Of a stretch of 64,000 nt of DNA, positions 58,748 through 64,000 are shown piece by piece. Origin of the DNA: Deltaproteobacteria bacterium (GTDB taxonomy: Bacteria > Bdellovibrionota > UBA2394); assembly GCA_017302715.1 (NCBI GenBank), contig JAFLCD010000006.1:89614-153613 (forward strand), given 5' to 3'. Both the position numbers and the translations under genes were made by a program. The number at the start of each line of letters is the position of its first letter. The first letter of the stretch is position 1. The notes below the pieces were generated by a model. The model worked only from the letters and a program-made list of their open reading frames with translations. It was not told the origin of the DNA and made no database searches.

Positions 58748-59760
58748 GTTCAGCTGATCTTTTTGTTTGCGGAGGCGGAACGGGCGGACATTTTTTTTCT
58801 GGTCTCGCACTTGCCGAAAAATATCTTCAAAAAAATCCTCAAGCTCGAGTTGTTTTTGTAGGAACAAAAAACGGAATCGAAGCGCGATTTAAGCTGAGTG
58901 ATCCCCGAATGTCGGTGAAATTTATTGCTGCCAAAGGAGTGAAGGGCAAAGGTCTCATTGCAAAATTTCAGGCGATTTTCTTTTTAATTTTAGGTTTTTT
59001 TGAAAGCTTAAGCTTACTTTTCTCGCTTAAGCCCAAACTTGTTTATGGGGTGGGCGGGTATGCAAGCGTGCCCACTGTTTTTGCTGCCATTTTATTTAAA
59101 ATGTTTGGTGGATGGGAAGTCGGAGTTTTAGAGCAAAATTCTTCGGCGGGCTTAGCCAATAAAATTTTTTCTAAGCTGACAAAAAAATCTTATGCGGCTT
59201 TTCCTTGTTCCGGATTTGAATTGGTGGATTTGCCATTGAGATCTGAATTTCTTGCTCAAGCTTCACGTGCGCGAACTTTCTCTTGGCCACCCAAAGTGAT
59301 TTTTGTGTTAGGCGGATCGCAAGGAGCTTCGGGAATTAATAATCGATGGATCGAAATGCTTTCGGAAATTAAAAAAATAGATCCAAAAATGCATTTCATT
59401 CATCAGTCGGGTATTAAAGATTTTGAAAATTTAAAAAAAACTTATGCGGATTTAAATTTATCGGCAGAAGTTTTTGCTTTTTCTAACGAAATGCCAAAGT
59501 TTTACGATCAAGCTGATCTGATGGTTTGCCGCTCAGGCGCGATGACGGTTTTTGAAATCATGGCATTTAAACGTCCATGTGTTTTTATTCCGTTTCCGGC
59601 CGCCACGGATGATCATCAGAAAAAAAATGCTCTCTCCGTTCAAGACCCAGCTTGGGTGATTGATGAAAAAAATTTCAATTGGAATAGTTTTCAGCCCATT
59701 CTAACGGCTTCATCTCCCAAAATTCCAAACCGCGCTTCTGTTAACCGCGAAATAATTTAA
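58744..59760 (+). CDS. murG: UDP-GlcNAc:lipid I N-acetylglucosaminyltransferase MurG
   Basis: This 338-residue family 28 glycosyltransferase forms lipid II. It shows GGGTGGHFFSGLA at 10-22, GVGGYASVPTVFAA, EQNSSAGLANK, GGSQGASGIN near 190, and CRSGAMTVFEIMAF in the UDP-GlcNAc site, with FPAATDDHQKKNA after it. It is slightly short at the C-terminus, ending soon after this motif. It ends tail-to-tail (4-base overlap) with the arginase gene on the other strand, which interrupts the usual murG-murC junction. Confidence 0.94.
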   Translation: MSSADLFVCGGGTGGHFFSGLALAEKYLQKNPQARVVFVGTKNGIEARFKLSDPRMSVKFIAAKGVKGKGLIAKFQAIFFLILGFFESLSLLFSLKPKLVYGVGGYASVPTVFAAILFKMFGGWEVGVLEQNSSAGLANKIFSKLTKKSYAAFPCSGFELVDLPLRSEFLAQASRARTFSWPPKVIFVLGGSQGASGINNRWIEMLSEIKKIDPKMHFIHQSGIKDFENLKKTYADLNLSAEVFAFSNEMPKFYDQADLMVCRSGAMTVFEIMAFKRPCVFIPFPAATDDHQKKNALSVQDPAWVIDEKNFNWNSFQPILTASSPKIPNRASVNREII

Positions 59761-60797
59761 GGTCTGCCAGTAGTTAAGCGAGAGATGATTTCGATCATGA
59801 TTTTAGTAGATGCACCATTTGGATCGCGATGTGGATCGAGCTCAACGGCATCCATCGAGGTGACATTTCCTTTTTGAGATTCTGCAAAAATTCGATCAGC
59901 TACATATCGAGCATCATTCAAACTTAAGCCATGGTTCACTCGTGTTCCTACTCCAGGAGCGATCGAAGGATCAATTCCATCGAGATCAAAAGAAAAATGA
60001 AATTTCTGGCCATTCATGGTGGCGGCTTCAATCATTTGATCCATCACATTTTCAATGCCGAGTTGATTTACTCGTTCAGGTTCAAAAAAACTTATTCTCT
60101 TTGGTTGAGATCGACGCAGCTGATCTAAAAGATGCCATTCGCCGAGATCGATATCGCGAATACCGATCATCAGAATTTTTTGTCCTTCATCCACCTTGGG
60201 AGAAAAGAGTTCTAAAAAATCGACATCAGAATCTGCTAAGCGAAGCGCATGAGCCAAAGTCATTCCATGCAAATTTTTTGAATGAGAAGATCTTGGCGTA
60301 TGAAAATCTGGATGCGCATCAAATCGGATCTCGTTGATGGTTTGATTTCGCTCAGCTCCAAGAAGAGAAATCGCGGCGAGAGGTGCCATCTCAAGCGAAT
60401 GATCCCCGCCGATATTCAAAGGAATTTTTCCAGCGCGAAGGGCTGCTAAGTTTCGATCTCTTAAGTCTTTCAAAGCGGGTAATAAAATTTCTTTATGGTT
60501 AATGGCAGAGGGGCCCGGTTGACCACTAGGGGGCTCGATAAATTCTGCTGGGTTCGAAAAATCTTCGATAGCGATCTCATAGGGCGTTTCAAATTTTAAT
60601 CCGTCGGCATTAAGTTTTTCATAAAGCCCCGCTTCTTTCAGTGCAGCGGGTGCAAGTTTAGCTCCTCGGGCTCGACCTCCAAGACCTGTTGGAAAATGAA
60701 AGACTGAAAAATCTCTGAGTATCTGCGGGCAAGAGTTGGCGAGGGCAAATTCGCTCCAGCACAAAAAAATAGCGATAAAGATGCCCAGCCCGCGCAT
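59757..60797 (-). CDS. Arginase/agmatinase-family ureohydrolase with a signal peptide
   Basis: The ATG at 60797 begins a signal peptide (GLGIFIAIFLCWSEFALA), giving a 346-residue precursor; a longer start at 60875 would overlap murC. All six manganese ligands of the ureohydrolase family are present: His133 in GGDHS, Asp160, His162 and Asp164 in DAHPDFH, and Asp271 and Asp273 in DLDGIDPS. PGVGTRVNHGLS and DAVELDPHRD follow the family pattern. It would hydrolyse arginine, agmatine or a similar guanidino compound. Export is unusual because arginases are normally cytoplasmic. It lies on the opposite strand within the dcw cluster. Confidence 0.85.
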   Translation of the reverse strand: MRGLGIFIAIFLCWSEFALANSCPQILRDFSVFHFPTGLGGRARGAKLAPAALKEAGLYEKLNADGLKFETPYEIAIEDFSNPAEFIEPPSGQPGPSAINHKEILLPALKDLRDRNLAALRAGKIPLNIGGDHSLEMAPLAAISLLGAERNQTINEIRFDAHPDFHTPRSSHSKNLHGMTLAHALRLADSDVDFLELFSPKVDEGQKILMIGIRDIDLGEWHLLDQLRRSQPKRISFFEPERVNQLGIENVMDQMIEAATMNGQKFHFSFDLDGIDPSIAPGVGTRVNHGLSLNDARYVADRIFAESQKGNVTSMDAVELDPHRDPNGASTKIMIEIISRLTTGRP

Positions 60798-60853
60798 ATC
60801 AAAAAAGGGTGCAATTCCTATGCCAGATAGCTGTTTTAGGCTAAATTTTCGGG

Positions 60854-62266
60854 ATGTTTTGGGGCGAAAAGCCATCTATTCATTTAGTCGGAATCGGCGG
60901 CAGCGGAATGAGTGCCATTGCCGAGGTTCTGCTCGCGACTGGTTTTTCGGTTAGCGGAAGCGATCTATCGACTTCTCCTACGACGGCGCGCTTACAAAGT
61001 TTAGGCGCAAAAATTTTTAAAGGGCACCAAGCTTCGAATATTCACGGCTCCACTTGTGTGGTGATTTCGTCTGCCGTTTCTCGAGAAAATCCCGAATGTG
61101 TTGAAGCTGAAAAGTTAAACTTACCAGTAATTCCTCGGGCCGAAATGTTGGCAGAGTTGATGCGCTTAAGACAGGGCATCGCGATTGCGGGCTCACATGG
61201 AAAAACAACGACGACCTCGATGGCGGGGCAGTTTTTAAGGTCGATCGATCCGACGGTGGTGGTGGGCGGAAGACTTCAGCACTGGAATGCGTCAAGCATC
61301 GTAGGAAAAGGCGAAGCTTTTATCATCGAAGCAGACGAAAGCGATCGAAGTTTTTTAAAATTCTCACCTGTATTTTCGGTGGTAACCAATATCGATCGCG
61401 AGCATTTGGATACGTATCGCGATTTGGGGGACATCAAAAAAACATTTTTAGAATTTTTAAATCGCACGGCTTTTTTTGGAATGAACTGGATCTCGGCGGA
61501 TTGCGAACATTTGATGTCGATTCGATCTCAGATTTCTAAGCCCACAAAAACGTATGGCCTTGCTGAAAATGCAGATCTTCACATTGAAAAAATAAAATTT
61601 GAAAATCGAAAAAGTTTTTTTCATTTAACTTATCTCGGTAAAGATCTCGGTGAGTTTGAATTGCCTGTCGTTGGTTTACACAATATTCAAAATGCAACAG
61701 CGGCGATTGGCTTAGGGCTTTCTTTGAATATCGATCTTGCTCTACTCAAGGAAGAAGCAAAAAAATTTGTTCCGGCCGATCGACGTTTGCAAATTCATTT
61801 TGAAAATAAGGATCTCGCGATTGTTGAAGACTACGGACATCATCCCACAGAAATTGTAGCGACCTTAAAAGCGCTTCAACTTCTTTATCCAAAGCATTTT
61901 AAAACAGTTCTCTTTCAGCCGCATCGTTTCACACGCACTCAAGCGCTCTGGAAAGAATTCTCTGAAAGTTTCATAGAAGGCTGCGATGAACTTTTACTTT
62001 TGCCCATTTATTCGGCTCACGAAAAGCCCATTGAAGGGATTACATCTCAAAAGCTAGCCGAGAATTTAAAAAATATTTCTGTTCGTGTTTTAGATTCAAC
62101 TCCTGCTGTAAAAACTTTAATTGCAGAAATAGAAAGTAAGTCTCAGCCGAAGGTTTTTCTTATTTTAGGTGCAGGACCTTTGACGCAAGTCGCCATCGAG
62201 TTGGCCTCTCATTTTTCTCAAAGTCTTTCTAAGATTGACGCACCACGGGTGGCTCGTCAGACTTAA
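60854..62266 (+). CDS. murC: UDP-N-acetylmuramate:L-alanine ligase MurC
   Basis: This 470-residue ligase starts the stem peptide by adding L-alanine. HLVGIGGSGMSAIAE at 10-24 is the UDP-binding motif, GSHGKTTTT near residue 113 is the P-loop, and EADESDRSFL, TNIDREHLD, VEDYGHHPTEI and FQPHRFTRT are MurC-typical. The start at ATG 60854 has no strong ribosome site. Since murG ends far upstream and arginase is on the other strand, murC likely uses its own promoter in the ~56 bases between the two starts, though no clear boxes are seen. ftsQ follows after 3 bases, with no murB or ddl. Confidence 0.96.
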   Translation: MFWGEKPSIHLVGIGGSGMSAIAEVLLATGFSVSGSDLSTSPTTARLQSLGAKIFKGHQASNIHGSTCVVISSAVSRENPECVEAEKLNLPVIPRAEMLAELMRLRQGIAIAGSHGKTTTTSMAGQFLRSIDPTVVVGGRLQHWNASSIVGKGEAFIIEADESDRSFLKFSPVFSVVTNIDREHLDTYRDLGDIKKTFLEFLNRTAFFGMNWISADCEHLMSIRSQISKPTKTYGLAENADLHIEKIKFENRKSFFHLTYLGKDLGEFELPVVGLHNIQNATAAIGLGLSLNIDLALLKEEAKKFVPADRRLQIHFENKDLAIVEDYGHHPTEIVATLKALQLLYPKHFKTVLFQPHRFTRTQALWKEFSESFIEGCDELLLLPIYSAHEKPIEGITSQKLAENLKNISVRVLDSTPAVKTLIAEIESKSQPKVFLILGAGPLTQVAIELASHFSQSLSKIDAPRVARQT

Positions 62267-62269
62267 AGA

Positions 62270-63412
62270 GTGGGGTTCAAGAGTTTTTTTACTCGAAAAT
62301 TCGCCAAGCGATCATCTGAGAAAAATTTAAAATTTTCTTATCAAACTAAAGAAAAAAATTCAGATGATTATTGGAGGGGCGGTCGCTTCTTAGTGATTTC
62401 GCTTGTTGTGACAGCATTAAGCATCATCTTTTTCTTTGCAGAACGTCATCTTTTTTCTAAGATGGATGAGGCGACGACTGCGCCTTGGCCAAAAAAGATG
62501 GTGCAAGCAGTGGCGCACGGAGTCATAGAGTGGGGGGGAGTCAAACTTAAGGGTATCGAGCTTGAAATTTTTCCGGTGCGTGCAGAGGGCGATCCATTTG
62601 CAAAATTTGCCAGCGACATCCGCGAAAGACTTTCAATTTATTACGGTCAACCCTTCTGGTTACTCGATTTAGAAAAAGTGAAAGCAGAAATTTTAAATGA
62701 AGGCTGGGTAAAGTCTGTTGCGATTCGACGAAGCTTTTTAGGCGCAGCGACGGGACTTTCTAACGGAAGCCTTAAAATCAAAATCTTTTCGCGCGAGCCT
62801 GCCTTTTTAGTTCACGGAGCACGTTCTTGGATTGTTATCGATAGCGAAGGAAATTTTATTTCTCGCGCCAATCAAATTCCTGGTGACTGGGCGACGCTGC
62901 CTTTGATTTATGGTCTTGAAGAACCTTATTCTCGTGAGCGCTCTCCAATCGAACTTAATCGCGAGCTCTCAAAAGAAAGAGAATTTGTTTCTGATTTATC
63001 TCAGTTGATTTTGGCTCTTAAGGATCAAGTAAAGATCGATGTAGATTCTGTCACTTTGCAAAAAGATAATTGGTCGAGCGAAGCTCAATATCATTTAAAA
63101 TTTAAAAATTCTGAACAAAAAGAAGTCGAAGCTGTTTTTCTTTCTCACCACTGGAATGCACGACTTCAAAGCTTTCAATTTATTTTAAGTGATCTTCAGC
63201 AAAAGAAAATCACACCAACAAAAATTTTGGGTCAATATGATGATCGATGGTTCATTCGCAAAGAAGAGCCACTCGTCAGCGAAGTTAAAAAAATAACTAA
63301 GGCAGCGCCGGCTATCAAGCAAGCTTCCAATTCAAAAGCTACTTCGAAAAAAGGCCGAGCGAAAATGCAAAAAAAACACCCCGTAAAAAAGGATTTGAAA
63401 AAGCATGGCTAA
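62270..63412 (+). CDS. ftsQ: Cell division protein FtsQ (DivIB)
   Basis: This 380-residue bitopic protein has a basic cytoplasmic N-terminus, one membrane helix at about 40-57, and a periplasmic POTRA domain with FWLLDLEKVKAEILNEGWVKSVAIRRSF followed by the beta domain (IKIFSREPAFLVHG, WIVIDSEGNFIS). The last ~45 residues are an unusual Lys/Ala-rich basic tail (KKGRAKMQKKHPVKK). The family is poorly conserved, but fold pattern and place between murC and ftsA make the call firm. It recruits FtsB/FtsL. The GTG start lies 3 bases after murC, and its end overlaps ftsA by 8 bases. Confidence 0.9.
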   Translation: MGFKSFFTRKFAKRSSEKNLKFSYQTKEKNSDDYWRGGRFLVISLVVTALSIIFFFAERHLFSKMDEATTAPWPKKMVQAVAHGVIEWGGVKLKGIELEIFPVRAEGDPFAKFASDIRERLSIYYGQPFWLLDLEKVKAEILNEGWVKSVAIRRSFLGAATGLSNGSLKIKIFSREPAFLVHGARSWIVIDSEGNFISRANQIPGDWATLPLIYGLEEPYSRERSPIELNRELSKEREFVSDLSQLILALKDQVKIDVDSVTLQKDNWSSEAQYHLKFKNSEQKEVEAVFLSHHWNARLQSFQFILSDLQQKKITPTKILGQYDDRWFIRKEEPLVSEVKKITKAAPAIKQASNSKATSKKGRAKMQKKHPVKKDLKKHG

Positions 63413-64000
63413 AAATTTTCCCACACTAGCAAGTTGTGATTTTGGTAGTTCTAAAACATCTGTTTTGGTTTCGGAGATGACTTCGCATGGACTTGAAGTC
63501 ATCGGCTTTGGCCAAGCTGAGTCGCACGGCATTCGCAAAGGAGTCATCGTTAATATTGATTCTACCGTGATGACTTTAGACAAAGCTTTAAAAGAGGCAC
63601 TCAATCTCTCGAATCGCTCGATCGATTATTTAGTCGTTGGTGTCACCGGCGCTCATATTCAAGCGGTCTCTTCGCATGGAATGGTTCCGATTCGCGATCA
63701 AGAAGTAAAGACATCCGATATTCAGCGTGCAATCGAAGCAGCATCGGCTGTGAATATTCCTCTCGATCGAGAAGTGGTGCAGGTAATTCCGCAAGAATTT
63801 ATCATCGACTCTCAGGATGGAATTCACGAACCACTTGGAATGTATGGCAAACGTCTTGAAGTCAATTTGCAGTTGATGACGGGCTCGATTACTCCTCTTG
63901 AAAATGCTCGAAGATGTTTAAGCAAAGTGGGACTTAAGGCTCATCATTTTATTTCAAGTCCGTTGGCGAGCGCTCGAGCCGTAGCGTCGACCGAAGAAAA
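63405..64000 (+). CDS. ftsA: Cell division protein FtsA, N-terminal part (cut by window end)
   Basis: The ATG at 63405 opens an uninterrupted frame to the end of the window (198 codons). The start TLASCDFGSSKTSVLVSE is the actin-like phosphate-1 motif, and SHGIRKGVIVNID, VGVTGAHIQAVSSHGMV, QVIPQEFIIDSQDGI and GMYGKRLEV are strongly FtsA-like. FtsA tethers FtsZ filaments to the membrane; its C-terminal amphipathic helix lies outside the window. It overlaps ftsQ by 8 bases, and ftsZ is expected downstream. Confidence 0.96.
   Translation, partial: MAKNFPTLASCDFGSSKTSVLVSEMTSHGLEVIGFGQAESHGIRKGVIVNIDSTVMTLDKALKEALNLSNRSIDYLVVGVTGAHIQAVSSHGMVPIRDQEVKTSDIQRAIEAASAVNIPLDREVVQVIPQEFIIDSQDGIHEPLGMYGKRLEVNLQLMTGSITPLENARRCLSKVGLKAHHFISSPLASARAVASTEE

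Noticed and set aside
1..64000. CRISPR arrays, tRNA/rRNA genes, prophage or integrative elements
   Set aside because: No spaced direct repeats, no cloverleaf or rRNA segments, and no integrase, transposase or phage structural genes were seen on either strand by eye.

Overview
The window reads as one chromosomal stretch from a Gram-negative bacterium. It has meso-DAP-type peptidoglycan genes with ftsL/ftsQ, a lipoprotein thiol oxidoreductase, an outer-membrane-like barrel, many Sec-type signal peptides, SecDF-YajC, ornithine-lipid-type acyltransferases, and HD-GYP and PilZ proteins. The AT-rich codon use, weak Shine-Dalgarno sites, many unplaceable secreted proteins and a division operon with a PASTA-like tail on FtsI suggest the Bdellovibrionota/Oligoflexia or former deltaproteobacteria. 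That placement is an inference from style and gene content; no rRNA or marker comparison was possible.

Layout. 1-2133: end of nnrD, then tsaE and lysC. 2154-5471: a minus-strand secreted protein, then three overlapping plus-strand genes (secreted protein, phosphoesterase-like protein with a degenerate active site, outer-membrane-like protein). 5566-9049: fadI and fadJ for fatty acid beta-oxidation. 9068-13034: GT2-TPR glycosyltransferase, a minus-strand secreted protein and lepA. 13031-13556: a BrnT/BrnA toxin-antitoxin pair on the minus strand. 13594-16306: small secreted or membrane proteins and a sugar-nucleotide epimerase. 16340-26205: a compact pyrimidine operon (pyrB, pyrC, carA, an unknown gene, carB) running into greA and recG. 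26352-28517: a DsbA-like lipoprotein converging on a GT10-like TPR protein, separated by a perfect 16-bp terminator-like hairpin. 28561-31985 (minus): purA, serA-like and a class V aminotransferase. 32013-37243: unknown proteins including a 1,243-residue secreted one. 37291-39002: olsB/olsA-like acyltransferases. 38977-41237: queA-tgt. 41296-42294: HD-GYP protein. 42380-47427: yajC-secD-secF-recJ, then a PilZ protein and a small secreted protein. 48291-64000: a division and cell-wall (dcw) cluster in the order rsmH, ftsL, ftsI, unknown 796-residue gene, murE, mraY, murD, ftsW, murG, arginase (opposite strand), murC, ftsQ, ftsA (cut by the window end).

Nearly everything is coding and no gene-free stretch exceeds 300 bases; the longest is about 210 bases before the 1,243-residue gene. 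I see no tRNA, rRNA, CRISPR array, complete insertion sequence or prophage. The BrnTA pair and a few G-rich REP-like intergenic elements are the only accessory-type sequences.

I did not find an obviously new multi-gene system. The best candidates for undescribed biology are the secreted 796-residue protein embedded in the dcw operon, the signal-peptide-bearing arginase that splits the same cluster, the unknown gene locked between carA and carB, and the phosphoesterase whose metal-site motifs are partly lost.
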